Below, piece after piece: positions 11,372 to 24,314 of a stretch of 64,000 nucleotides of DNA. Both the position numbers and the translations under genes were made by a program. Where the stretch lies: contig CAIIXF020000003.1 of assembly GCA_903813345.2 (NCBI GenBank), forward strand, positions 25,993,248-26,057,247, written 5' to 3'. The stretch is from Owenia fusiformis. Taxonomy: Eukaryota; Annelida; Polychaeta; Sabellida; Oweniidae. Below the pieces are notes generated by a model, which saw only the letters and a list, made by a program, of their open reading frames with translations, was not told the origin of the DNA and did no database searches. Position 1 is the first letter of the stretch. Each line of letters starts with the position of its first letter.

Positions 11372-11777
11372 TAGAGGTGTCACACTGACCCGAAGTTGAC
11401 CTGCCATATTTTATCTCAGAAAGTTAAGAGTCATTCTCAGGTATCTACTTTCCTACCGTTCCAACATTTCAAATTATTATCCAATAGAATATTTTAATAA
11501 ATAGATCTCTAGTTAAATCATTGGATGAAGATTATGAGAGTCAACGAAGGAATGTTTTGGCTATATGATTCTACTGTAGAAATACAAAAGGATAGTACAA
11601 AAAGCTACTAGGGATCTATAAACAGATGAGCATAGGGATTGTTTTACCCCAGAGTAGTCCCAAAAAGTCTCCTGAGACAAAGATCAGATCTGGTGGAAGA
11701 AAGATTACACCCTCAGGTGCATTTTCAGATAACCAACTAATAAAATGTTTATACTACAAGTCTCTAAAATATTTCAG

Positions 11778-11876
11778 ACAAACTAGCAGTACAAGCAGAA
11801 TGGAACATTTGACGGTTTGGAAGTTAGGCAGTCTAGAGTCCTCTGAGCTTGGGGAGTTGCGAGGAAAGTGACTTCG
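11778..11876 (+). other. Exon-like block with strong splice sites, no gene assigned
   Basis: The left flank AAAATATTTCAG and right flank ACTTCG|GTAAGTCC are good acceptor and donor sequences. The longest frame (from 11626, 81 codons) stops five bases before the donor, so this does not look like an internal coding exon. Together with 10784-10878, 11277-11353 and a TTTTTTCCAG acceptor at 12297 it could belong to a spliced noncoding transcript. Confidence 0.3.
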
Positions 11877-11884
11877 GTAAGTCC

Positions 11885-12190
11885 AGGTTAATCTATTATT
11901 CATTATAGAAGTATTTTATATATATTAAGTTTACAGCAGAATCAAATCTAGCAAGATCCTTGTCATTCTATTCTAAAAATATAAAGTGCAGACTTTACTT
12001 CAGGAATACTAGAGTATTTTACCAAAGAATTTTACAATTATGTATTTTATTTTATATATATGGCTTCCATATTTATATGTGGAAGAATTTAAAAATTTTC
12101 CCGATTTTCGCACTTTTAATCCTCAATAACTTACTGATTTACAACACATTGTAGACCTTTGAGACATATTGTATCTGAGATTGTAAAGAA
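11885..12190. repeat. Dispersed repeat, copy 1
   Basis: GCAGAATCAAATCTAGCAAG, CTTGTCATTCTATTCTAAAA and GCACTTTTAATCCTCAATAA, then TGAGACATATTGTAT, recur with many changes at 32205-32545. It is a diverged repeat of about 300 bp without coding capacity. Confidence 0.65.
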
Positions 12191-12898
12191 TAGATCGCTA
12201 GCTCAATTTTGGTTGAAAATGACACTGCAAAATATACAGAGTGGGTATGGGTATACAGGTTACATTTCATACTTTTCAATAGATTGATTTTTTCCAGGAA
12301 AATGTCCAAAAACAAGCAGAAATGGCAATGTGTTAAACATGCAACCAGGGAAACAACGACTGAGCTGTACAAGTCATTTGAAAAAACATTTGGAAAGTGA
12401 TGAGGACCAATGAGAGCTCATGCTTTCAAGGAAAAATGAACACTTAGCATAAACAATATCTGTTCCGAGAAGCAAGCCAGTTTGAATTAAATTTTTATCT
12501 CTATGACAAGTAACGGGACAGTACTTTTAAGATTGCATAGATATAATGGCTTCATATCTGAAACATGCAATTTTTCTAGATTTATTCCCAACTTAAAATG
12601 GTCATTATTGCTTTTTGAAAATCAATACCATGTTAACTAATAGAGCATTTGTTCAAGCTCAAATTAGAATATTTATTCATTCCCGTTCAGAAAAATAACA
12701 ATATAACCCCTAAACAGTTAGGCTATAGATAATTACATTCATAGTAAAGGGGGTGAATAGATTTGCCGAGATCTGGGCACAATCTCGGAAATGAAATATC
12801 GAAATATCATCAAAGTTAATCCCATACTTAGTAGTGTTATAGGTAAATAACATGCGGGAATATAATTGATATCTGAGTTGAGCGGGAGATATACAAGG

Positions 12899-13036
12899 GT
12901 TATGTACTGGGAGGTTTTGGATACAGGTTTTATCCCAAGGGAAATATGTGTATATCCCGACGGACTGCAGGGACCAAGGGATATACACATATTTCCCGAG
13001 GGATAAACCCTGTATCCAAAACCGACCGTACATAAC
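12899..13036. mobile_element. 138-bp hairpin element, copy 1
   Basis: It starts GTTATGTACTGGGAGGTTTT and ends AAAACCGACCGTACATAAC. The arms GGATACAGGTTTTATCCCAA and GGGAAATATGTGTATATCCC pair with their complements around a 15-20 base centre. A second copy of the same length is at 47178-47315. Non-autonomous foldback MITE of unassigned family. Confidence 0.9.
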
Positions 13037-13769
13037 AGATGTATTTCATACCTACTGATGTTCTTGGTACGTCATATACCTTATAAAGTTCCAAAATTCA
13101 AAAATATACTTAAGATACACATTTTCTTGGTGTTTTAAAGTGGTTTTTAAGTTTCTGAGATTATCAAACTCATAAATGTGAAAATCTTTTTTTAGAAATG
13201 TGAAAAAAAATTTGGGGAAAAATGGGAAATTTCAATGCATATTTAATTCTCATAATCTACTAAGTATAGGATAAATCAGTTATTAAATGCTCGATTTTTG
13301 ATACAGTGTATATCCCTCAGTAAATACAATATAGTCACGATTTATTAGTTAAAATATGCCTAATTCAATTTTAAGACAAGCCAGAATGGCAAATCTCCCC
13401 TGCCCCTTAACCGTTTAGGGGTTAATAAAATACTCAATAAAACTTATTAACGATAGGATAGATTTTTGATAGATGACATATGAGACTGTAATTATATTTA
13501 AGTTCAATTCTGTGTGTCAATATTCTCTATTTGGATGCTCAAAAAAGTTCTTGTGTATTAACTCATTAATTATTGGAAAAACAATATACATTTGTTAATA
13601 AGTCAAAGCATAAGTTAGTTGTGTTTTACCTTCACATGTGAAAATGTTAGGCTTAGTGTGTTATATATAATTTTACTGAACATCGGTGTCTACATCTTCC
13701 TGTACAGGAACTTTAAATTATGTTCATGTAATGATTCATTTAACTGGACGTTAGTCATTACTATCACTA

Positions 13770-16160
13770 TATCTTGTTGATGGCATAATTAAGGTTACTA
13801 GAAAATTCCTTGCATGTGTTGTCCTAACTTGATGTAACCAGAAGTTATGAATTTGCCATGTATGTGACAAGCACGTTACAGTCTCTTTATTTTGGCAAAG
13901 TCGTTGTTAAGGTTGGTACTACATTCCTGGCTCGTGATATCTAAGTCGAACGTAACTTGTATACTCATTTATGCGTGTCCATACTTTCCTTTGCCTACAA
14001 CGTTCTATAGTTAATGTTACCAGAACTTTAACTTGGCCACGTATATGTGACGTTGCATTAGCACGTTACAGTCTGTTATTTTATTTTTGCAGTCATTGTT
14101 AAGGTTGCTACTACATTCCTAGCACATGATATTTAAGTAAAATGTAACGTTGTATAAACATCTGTGCGAGTCCAGACCTTCCTGTGCCTACATCGGTCCA
14201 AGACAAACGTTACCAGAACTTTAAACTGGCCAGGTATATGTTACGTTGCATAAGCACATTACAGTTTCACTATTTTTGCGAAGTCATTGTTAAGGTTGGT
14301 TCTACATTCCTGGCACGTAATATTTAAGTCAAATGTAACGTTCTTTAAACATCTGTGCGAGTCCACACCTTCCTGTACCTACAACGTTCCATAATTAACG
14401 TACCAGAACTTAAAACTGGCCACGTATATGTGACGTTGCATAAGCACATTACAGTCTCGTTATTTTTGCGAAGTTATCGTTTAGGTTGGTTCTACGTTCC
14501 TGGCACGTGATATTTAAGTCAAATGTAACGTTCTTTGAACATCTGTGCGAGTCCACAACTTCCTGTACCTACAACGTTCCATAATTAACGTATCAGAAAT
14601 TTAGATTGGCCACGTATTTATGACGTAATGTAAGTACGTTACATTTTCGTTATTTTGGCGAAGTCATCGTCTAGGTTGGTTCCACGTTCCTGGCACGTGA
14701 TATTTAAGTCAAATGTAACGTTCTTTAAACATCTGTGCGAGTCCACACCTTCCTGTACCTACAACGTTCCATATCAACGTTACCAGAAATTTAGATTGGC
14801 CACGTATATATGACGTAATGTGAGTACGTTACATTTTCGTTATTTTGGTGACGTAATTGTTAAGGTCGCTACTACGTTCCTGACACGTGATATTTAAGTC
14901 AAATGTAACGTTCTTTAAACATCTATGCGAGTCCACACCTTCCTGTACCTACAACGTTCCATATCAACGTTACCAGAAATTTAGATTGGCCACGTATATA
15001 TGACGTAATGTAAGTACGTTACAGTTTCGTTATTTTGGCGACGTAATTGTTAAGGTCGCTACTACGTTCCTGACACGTGATATTTAAGTCAAATGTAACG
15101 TTCTTTAAACATCTGTGCGAGTCCACACCTTCCTGTACCTACAACGTTCCATATCAACGTTACCAGAAATTTAGATTGGCCACGTATTTATGACGTAATG
15201 TTAGTACGTTACATTTTCGTTATTTTGGCGAAGTCATCGTTTAGGTTGGTTCTACGTTCCTGGCACGTGATATTTAAGTCAAATGTAACGTTCTTTAAAC
15301 ATCTGTGCGAGTCCACACCTTCCTGTACCTACAACGTTCCATATCAACGTTACCAGAAATTTAGATTGGCCACGTATTTATGACGTAATGTAAGTACGTT
15401 ACATTTTCGTTATTTTGGTGACGTAATTGTTAAGGTCGCTACTACGTTCCTGACACGTGATATTTAAGTCAAATGTAACGTTCTTTAAACATCTATGCGA
15501 GTCCACACCTTCCTGTACCTACAACGTTCCATATCAACGTTACCAGAAATTTAGATTGGCCACGTATATATGACGTAATGTAAGTACGTTACAGTTTCGT
15601 TATTTTGGCAACGTTATTGATAAGGTCGCTACTACGTTCCTGACACGTGATATGTAAGTCAAATGTAACGTTCTTTAAACATCTGTGCGAGTCCACACCT
15701 TCCTGTACCTACAACGTTCCATATCAACGTTACCAGAAATTTAGATTGGCCACGTATTTATGACGTAATGTAAGTACGTTACATTTTCGTTATTTTGGTG
15801 ACGTAACTGTTAAGGTCGCTACTACGTTCCTGACACGTGATATTTAAGTCAAATGTAACGTTCTTTAAACATCTATGCGAGTCCACACCTTCCTGTACCT
15901 ACAACGTTCCATATCAACGTTACCAGAAATTTAGATTGGCCACGTATATATGACGTAATGTAAGTACGTTACAGTTTCGTTATTTTGGCGACGTAATTGT
16001 TAAGGTCGCTACTACGTTCCTGACACGTGATATTTAAGTCAAATGTAACGTTCTTTAAACATCTGTGCGAGTCCACACCTTCCTGTACCTACAACGTTCC
16101 ATATTTAACGTTGCTACAACTTGAGACATATATTCTGACGACGTTATCACAACGTAAAAT
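13770..16160. repeat. 190-bp satellite array, about 12 copies, higher-order structure
   Basis: The anchor TTAGATTGGCCACGTAT occurs at 14601, 14791, 14981, 15171, 15361, 15551, 15741 and 15931, exactly 190 bp apart. Three to four older copies precede it. Unit types by their first 70 bases are: A (GGCGAAGTCATCG, AGGTTGGTTC), B (CATTTTCG, GGTGACGTAA) and C (CAGTTTCG, GGC.ACGT). The order from 14601 is A B C A B C B C. The array ends at GTTAGCTGGG (16171). Frames inside it (CESTPSCTYNVPYQR) are repeat artefacts. Confidence 0.95.
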
Positions 16161-16171
16161 TGTTAGCTGGG

Positions 16172-17340
16172 ACTCGTCTGAAAATAAAGATAAGATCAAT
16201 TACATGTAGTGGTTCAAAAATCTGCTATCACACTATTGTACAAAACATGATTTTAGTATATTACTGACTATTTCAGAATTGGTTTTGGTATAAAACCAGC
16301 GAATCGTTCTGTATAATCAGCTTACTTTCTCGCTCCCACTATTGAACAATTTACATTCCTTGCACCCTGTATTGATCAACCTTTGAAACTTTGTACCCTG
16401 TACTATGACATATCAAATATTCTAAAATTTAAAACGATATTATTTGTATTCTTCCTTCAACCATCATTATAACTTTGATCATGGACTTCACTATTTCACC
16501 ATTGAAGTTCAGCGAATAACAATTGACTCACTCCGAACACCAAACGTATTAACCTGTTGACTAAGCAGTCGATATACTCAAAAGCGACCTGCTGGTTGAA
16601 AGCCCAAAATCTCGCGCATGCGCGATCAAGGTAGGGTAGTGTGATATACGAGACTACAAGACCAAACAGTACGTATATGGAGACACACAACCATTAGATC
16701 CTTCCGCCGAGTGGGAAGACGAATAAATGGCATTATAAAAACAAAAATATAGTCCAATTATTGTAATTACATTAGCATCACCAGTGGTTCGATTTTGGTA
16801 AGTACATGAATGAAAAAGTGTATGTATGGACCAACTCTAAGACATGATTTGATGTGATTAAAGTGCATTTTCTTTAAAAGATTTGACCTTTTTGACCTGC
16901 CTCCATCTGTCAAAATCAGAATGACATTTTTGACATTTTCTATAGATGGCGTCTTCAACAGGTGAGATCTTTTGATTTTCGTGGGGAGTTTTGATTCAAA
17001 CTTTTTTGACTGACAGAGGACATACTGGGGTATGATGGAATGATAGCAAAACATGTCCACAAATCTTAGTTTTCTCTGGAAGACAGGTTGTTTGTATGGG
17101 AATACGCATGTTATAACAATTGGTTGGGTTAACCCTATGGAGTTGTACGTAGGGTGTTATGTGATGCATTGATGCAAAAATTAGTATACATGGATTATGT
17201 ATTAAAAACTTTCGCCATCCACTGCCATCGTTTGAACATAGTTCAAACGAAAAACCAAAAATACATTTATTGTGAAATAAATTGCTGGCAAATGATAATG
17301 CTCAAAGTTCTAAGCTCAGTGGAATTCAATCCATGCTTTT
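16172..17340. other. Unannotated spacer
   Basis: Frames of 60-97 codons exist on both strands but show no domain, codon pattern or splice context worth calling. No RNA gene was recognised. Confidence 0.4.
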
Positions 17341-20300
17341 TAACTTAATTATTTTGACTATAGTTTTGTGAATTACTTGACGTAATTGAAAAAAGTTCAC
17401 TATCAATCTATCTATAACTTAATTAGGAAATGATAGCTTTGAGTTTAACCAGTATCTATTAGAATCGAATCACAAAGTTGTCAAAACGGATGAGTGAATT
17501 CAGCAATACTTTAACAGAAAGCAATGTTTTGCACTTCGAAAACATAATAACAAACTCGACATCAAATAAAGTAACCTAGCAGAGGTTATTAAATCGGTCA
17601 TAAATGTACGATTAGATACAATTCAGAAATGATTATTTGAACATTTCTTACATATTTGTACTATATGCCTGGAAACGTGATATTTCTATTGTGTATGTAC
17701 TGGTATTAGATTGTGAAAAAATCGAAATCCCACCCCGGCCCACTTCTAAACCAGTTAAGGCAGTCAGTTTTGTTTTCAGCATACTTTTCTAGAATGAGTA
17801 AAGTTGAATTTTTGGAGTTTATCTTCGTCTTCGTCTTCGAACTGGTAGTTTATAACTAAACCATGCGCGCAGGGTAAACCATCACACGGGTCAGCTCGAT
17901 TCAAGACGCACATCTTGTGCGGAATCAATTGCAATAATTTATGATACATTGACCCAACATTTTCGATTAAAGAATGATTAAATGGGTAAGATTAATCAGA
18001 GCTAGCGTAGACCGAATAAAGCCGAGGTCCATAAACATCAAAACTGACATCCCTCGATGATTTACTTGGGTTATATTAATGAGGCACAGTATCTGTTTTT
18101 GAAGATTATTGCAACTGTAAATGTTTTAGACAATCATACACCTCTTTGGATTCAATTACACAATATGACACATTTCGATACGTTACAATATATCAAAATG
18201 CCACAACGCTGATTGTATTCATAACTCAATCGCAAAAGTAATCTAACATTTGATCTAAGCCCCAAATTGTTACACACCATCTAATTATTAAAAATCAGTC
18301 CAATATCACTAGCAATGCAATGACATTTTGGTGTAGGACGAGAGGAAATTTGTCCATTAATCATAGGTTCGAGAAATTTAATTTTACGAATATTTTTCGG
18401 GGATCTTTTTATATTGGTTATTGTGGCGTTATTCAAAACCTTAATTAATTAAACAACAAGTCCAAAATTAGTATCTCACACAAAGTTAATTCCCAACATT
18501 ACATAATCATTTTTCTACTCTTGATATAATTTCACAGGTTGTTTAGATATGACGTTATCATATAAATGATTAACGAGCTTTCGGATTGTCATGGGACGTC
18601 AGTATCTTCGTATTGCATGATATGTGTGACTGGCTTCCATTAAGATTATTGTAGAATTGTTTTTAATTTTGTCATTTCATAGAGGGTCAAAACAGGTTTT
18701 ATGATAAGATATAAATTGCTTAATATATGAAATTCTTGATATTCTTTGGTACACGGTAAGCCCCAGTTCCTTTTCGAACATGTCTAGAACGTTCAGTAAC
18801 TTACGTTATTTGAAGGTCATTTTAGGTCAGAAGTAACCTATTCAAATCCATTTTATGGAAAAGAAACTCATTTGAACAAAACCTTTTCTCCACCCCCATT
18901 AAAATTGTCCTCTAAGGACGCACCAGAAGAATTATGTGACGTTATTACGATTATATCCTTATTCCTGACATGTCTCGCTTTCTAATCATATATTCAAACC
19001 AAGGGACAAACTGCGTCTTTTATTTGATCCTGTTTGCTCAACTATTTTAAGTTAGATCAGACGGTGTGGAATGTCTGCTATTTAATCGCCAATGATCAAA
19101 CAAATAGAGAAACACGCGCAAGAGACTCGAATTCTCGAAAACAAACCGAACAGACTTTTCCAATAAATTCTTCCGCATTTTGGTAAATCAAGGAAACTTT
19201 AAATTTTGGCTAGATTTATGACGTCATCAAGGCGGATATCTAAACACAAGTGCCAAAAGGAGAGGACCCAAAACTGTAAAGAAACCGAGCAAGAAAAACA
19301 AATTCTAAGTGTCAAACTGTCATAAGAAAAACAGACCCTATCCCAAAACCATGATCTAACGTGAAAGGACTAACACCCCTTCCCCCACAATCAAGTCTCA
19401 ATATCACAATCCAGGACCAGAACACAAGAGGCATTTCATTCATACTAAAGTCATTACAAGAGATGTTTTTGAACAAAATAAATTGTACGGAGGTTTTGAT
19501 GCTTTGAACGGAGGTTTTGAAAATTGGTCTATTTCTACTCAGAAACATGAATTGATTTTGAAAATAAGCAAATTCCATTTCTGCCCAGAAACTGAATAAA
19601 TAAAAACATTATACAAATAGGTGGCATGATTTACTGCATTGGCATAATAAGAGATTTTTTATTTTGTATCCTACTTACTGTATGCTTTAAAGTAGACATG
19701 GTTATTAGTATCTCTGGACTAAAACTTTCTTTAGCCAGCTGCCATGTGTTTGATTCTTCTAGGAACAGAACACAGAAACTTCAAACAATTGTGCAATTAC
19801 CATGTTTTAACTCTTCCCGCCTGGTATACTTGCGTTCTCCTGGGTATCTCGTGATATTGATAGAGCGAAAACATAGCTAGCGTGAATTTTTCTCTAGTAA
19901 GATTAATTTGGTTGATTTATTTTCGAGTAGTTAATTAATCTCGATGATGAGTTGAATGGCTTACCAAACGTAGCATCGCATGTTCAATCCTTATTTTAAT
20001 CTCTAGACTTAGTTTCAGTTGAACGCCTATCTTAACCCTTGGGAAACTGATGCCAATAAGAATTTCGCACCCCTTCAGCTAAAAAATTATAGGATATGTC
20101 AGCTAAGAATATCGATCTGGCTTTGGTTGAAATGAAATATGTGCGAACTCAAGAAAAAATGAGAGGCCTCCAAAATAAATTGGTCCTGGTGCTAATACAT
20201 ACATAAAGCATCATAAGCTAACTGGTTCAATAATCAAACGATATTCTGAACCAAATCATATTGAAATTGATAAGTTTACACCTACATGTATTCAATTCTT

Positions 20301-22229
20301 GAAAATGTTCGGGTTGATTCCCAATAGACCACATGCTACAAAATCACTGAGAAGTGAAATATATTTTCTTGTATTGGACAGTTAACATTTTCCTTTACTG
20401 AACATATTTTGATTTGCATATAACTATCAGGTACATAAGGGTTGAAAAACAGATGTAGTTTAAGTTAAAGGGAGCTTTCTACTATACCCGGGTACCCGCC
20501 ATGCTATCTAACCCGAACGAGCCAACTGGTGGTGAAACTGGTAACTACCTTCTCGCATCTACGTTATTCCAGTTTACCATAATTCGGGCGATAAGTTCAA
20601 CAAGCAAATCTTTATTTTCCCAATGTTCTGCAAAGGCAGGATAATGATAACATGGAGAGCCAGAGGCATGGTGCAATATCGTGTTTTGGAAGTGCTTTGA
20701 ATCTTCGACCAGGCATAAATAGACTGTTTGACAAAAGGTTAAAGTGCCTTGTTATTCAATCTAAAGAACCGTCTTCTTAGATTTATCTGTTTGATTGATC
20801 CAGGACGTGAATGAGATATTTGCCTTTATATTGAGCTTGATGCCTAATATTCTCCAATTGTTTTCATTACAAACGAAAAACACAAAGGATTAATAAAATT
20901 GCCGCTGGCATCAACTAACGATAATGGTCCTATAGTTTTGCGATATTCAATTTATTGCAACGGAAATTGCCGAAAAGTTATAGCTAGATTACTGTTGCTA
21001 TAGGCTTATCAATTGGTGGATAAGCATTAGTAATACCGGTTTTAACAGTTTTCTGAAGGAGAAACAATTTTCCTAATCACTGGGTTTAATGAGAAAGCAC
21101 AATATGTGATATTAGGGTTTGCCTCATCGCATATTGAAGTTAATCAGCGATTATTCAGACACCACAATGTTCAAGAATCACAGGATTCTCAATTACACAC
21201 CACCAACAGGAGAATTAAGAATAATATGACATAACAAAATATAAAAAAAAACTGAAGAGGAGGAATATTTAACATAGCAATTCCCAAAACGCGTCATGTC
21301 AATAAAAGTCAGCGGTTATATTTAGAACTAGCGATTATACTTCAGCCACAGGGCGTGAAACCAATCCTACTTCGATTCTCAACCAGGACTAAAATAAATA
21401 GGAAACTGTCTTTTAAATACGCGTATAACATAGATAGTCCAATACGCCATCAAAGGAAGGTACGTGTCAATTTTGTATCATTGATTTGAGATTTTTTGAT
21501 TTTAAAGGCAGACATCGTTTTCTCAACAATAGCATATTAGATTAATGAGATATATACACATTTAGGTTTAACATTTCGTATATATATTTTTGAATATCGG
21601 ACAGATAGTTAAAATAGGAAAAACGATTTGATATGAAATATGGAAGCACACCTACCACAACATACATGTAACTAGTTATAATATGAGCAAACCCCTAATA
21701 TCCCAGATTATGACCTGCACAAAGAAACAAACACAAATTACCAGTAGTAACGTAAATGTGAAAATGTAGTTTAATTCTGAATTTCTCATTTTTATCAACC
21801 TTGCTTTAAAATAAAAATATCACCAGAACAAGTACACGACAAATGAGCCAGGCCACAGGAAAGGGGTCTTATCACAGATTTTTCAATATTTTGATTTTTG
21901 TTTATCTTAAAAAGCACAAAAAGACCTTTCAAATGAGCCATGACTTGTGTCTTAACAATTTTTCCATGCATATATGGTCCAAAAAGTTGGATCCTAATTT
22001 AGCACATTTTCCCAAGTCTTAATCTTGGACACATTTTTGGCTCTGTAGCACAATTTTAATTTTTGTGATAAGACCGGTAATCTATGGCTAGGCTCAAATT
22101 ATATATCTATAAAATCATAAATGATTCGAATGATGGCTTAATATTACATCTACATGTAATTATTGGTTCTAATTGATTGCATCTTTTGCATGTATTCCTC
22201 CACCTTTCCTCTCGCCAATCTCTTTAACA

Positions 22230-23050
22230 AAAATACCTTCTACGACCGAGGCACAAATGCATTGCAAAGCTCAAGGTGAGATACCAATCCTTTGACCAAA
22301 GCAAATACCAATCCTTAAACAAAAAAGCTTAATGTAAGACACCATCCTTTGACCAAACCAAATACCAATCCCTTCAACAAAAATACCCAAGGTCAGGCAC
22401 CAATATATTGAAAGGCTCAGGGTGAGACACCAATCCTTTGACAAAAGCAAATACCAATCGTTGAAAAAAAAGCTGAAGGTCAGGCACCATCATTTGACCA
22501 AACCAAATACCAATCCCTTCAACAAAAAGACCCAATGTCAGGCACCAATATATTGAAAAGCTCAAGGTGAGACACCAATCCTTTGACCAAAGCAAATACC
22601 AATCGTTGAAAAAAAAGCTGAAGGTCAGGCACCATCATTTGACCAAACCAAATACCAATCCCTTCAACAAAAAGACCCAAGGTCAGGCACCAATATATTG
22701 AAAAGCTCAAGGTGAGACACCAATCCTTTGACCAAAGCAAATACCAATCGTTGGAAAAAAGCTGAAGGTCAGGCACCATCATTTGACCAAACCAAATAAT
22801 CAATCGCTTGAACAAAAAGACCCAAGGTCAGGCACCAATATATTGAATAACTCAATTTGAGACATCAATCCGTCGACCAAAATTCCAGGTCAGATGCCAA
22901 TTTCTCGTATAAAAAGGCTCAAGGTCATACATCAATATTTTGAATAGGTCAAGATCGGACACCAATCCTTCGCCCTAAACTCTAGCTCAGGTTACATGCC
23001 CTTGAGATTCAAGGTCAGGGACTAATATCTTGAATAGCTCATGATAAGAC
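22230..23050. repeat. 145-bp tandem array with shorter sub-repeats
   Basis: CAATATATTGAA recurs at 22401, 22546, 22691 and 22836, giving a 145-bp period. Inside each unit the phrases GAGACACCAATCCTTTGACC, AAATACCAATC.TT.AA and AAGGTCAGGCACCA are themselves related, so the unit grew from a sub-repeat of about 35 bp. Degenerate copies run to about 23,050. The minus-strand frames are rejected because 145 is not divisible by three. Confidence 0.93.
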
Positions 23051-23940
23051 GCCGAATACTTAACCAAGGAGCCCGCAAAGTGATGGACAAGATAAACAGC
23101 GACGCATAAGTCAAAACCTAATCTGAGTGCCAGTTCTTGAATGATACATCTAGTTGAAAATATGCGAGATAAATACTCATTTCGATATTGGTTTTATGCC
23201 ATCATTTAATTTACACATTATCTAATCCAAAAATATAAATTGATTGTACACATGAAGGTATCAATTGTAACGTAAAATGATGACCAAACTTCAGTGAAGA
23301 GATTTAAAAATTTCATGTTCTACACTAAACTTAATAAGAATAATAAAATTAAATGGAAGAATGACGTTTCACTTGTTAATAAATAATAATAAAGAATTCA
23401 TGTGATGCCTCAATATTATAGATAATTTCTGGATCACCAACCATTCATTTGGTATATTGAAATCTAAAAATACCTTAATATTTCATCAATTCCTTTGTAT
23501 ATCTAATAAATAAGCATCATTCTATATCCACTTGAAAAGACAGACACAAATGTGAATAAATGTTTCATATTTCCAATTATAATCATGATGATCATTAACA
23601 GATTGGGGTTTCTATAACGGTAACAAACTGTGCATAGCCCCTAGTTATCATAGAAAATATTCATGATTTTATGTCGCAGGTAAACTCTAATCTTCCAATA
23701 GCTACTTTTGAATTTATGCTTTTCGTTTAGTGTAGTCATGAACTAGATATGCTGATCGTCAAAGCTTTCACACTTAAAAAAACGCCCCGCTTTCCGCAGT
23801 ACCAGGGCTGTCCAATAAATACTGATACAAATGCTCCCATTTAGTTATGTTTATCAAGGAATCAAAGTGGGATTCTGGTAAATCGAAGGCAATAAATATG
23901 TCTAGATACTGAATTACTGCAAGCATAGTACATGGAAACG

Positions 23941-23990
23941 AGGGTTGATCATAAAGTTCTCATAATATCTATTTTTCAAAATATGAAATT
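23941..23990. repeat. Solo end of the 3.6-4.6 kb inverted-repeat element family
   Basis: GAGGGTTGATCATAAAGTTC followed by TCATAATATCT matches the terminus of the element at 3589-4626. The match stops after about 40 bp. Confidence 0.7.
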
Positions 23991-24269
23991 TTCGACATAG
24001 ACTCTGAGATCCCAACTAGGATGTTGATATCATGTTTAATGTTAACTCGTAGATAGTACAAATCAAGAATATGTTAAATAGAAACAGTACAAAACGCCAT
24101 CAGCTTTGTAATGTGCGTCTTTGACAGTCGGGGATTAGATTTGATGTTCAAATCCATGACGTTCCTTCTAATAAGATTAACAGACATATGTGCGTTTCTA
24201 TTGTGGGACAAAATATCCGAAAGTTTTGTTGCATTTATGCAAGCAGAACATCAAAAGGGTGGGTAAATG

Positions 24270-24314
24270 TTATCCCGTGACAGGACTATAGACTATAGTC
24301 CTGGCACGAGATAA
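24270..24314. repeat. Compact 45-bp hairpin, 21-bp arms
   Basis: TTATCCCGTGACAGGACTAT and its partner, centred on GACTATAGTCCTGGCACGAG, form 21-bp arms with two mismatches and a 3-base loop (TATA GAC TATA). The flanks GGTAAATG and GGTAAATGG are also repeated. It may be a tiny foldback element or a structured transcript segment. The loop is too short for a typical microRNA precursor. Confidence 0.6.

Noticed and set aside
15198-16209. Frames with a shared FKSNVTFFKHLCESTPSCTY peptide
   Set aside because: They lie inside the 190-bp satellite and differ only as the monomers differ.
16780-16800. GTGGTTCGATTTTGG, resembling a tRNA T-arm
   Set aside because: No matching acceptor stem, D-arm or anticodon arm could be found around it.
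22374-22815. Two similar minus-strand frames (repeating WSKDWCLTLSFSIYWCLTLG) that look like a repeat protein
   Set aside because: They follow the 145-bp satellite, whose period is not a multiple of three; there is no start context or splice signal, so the similarity is DNA-level.
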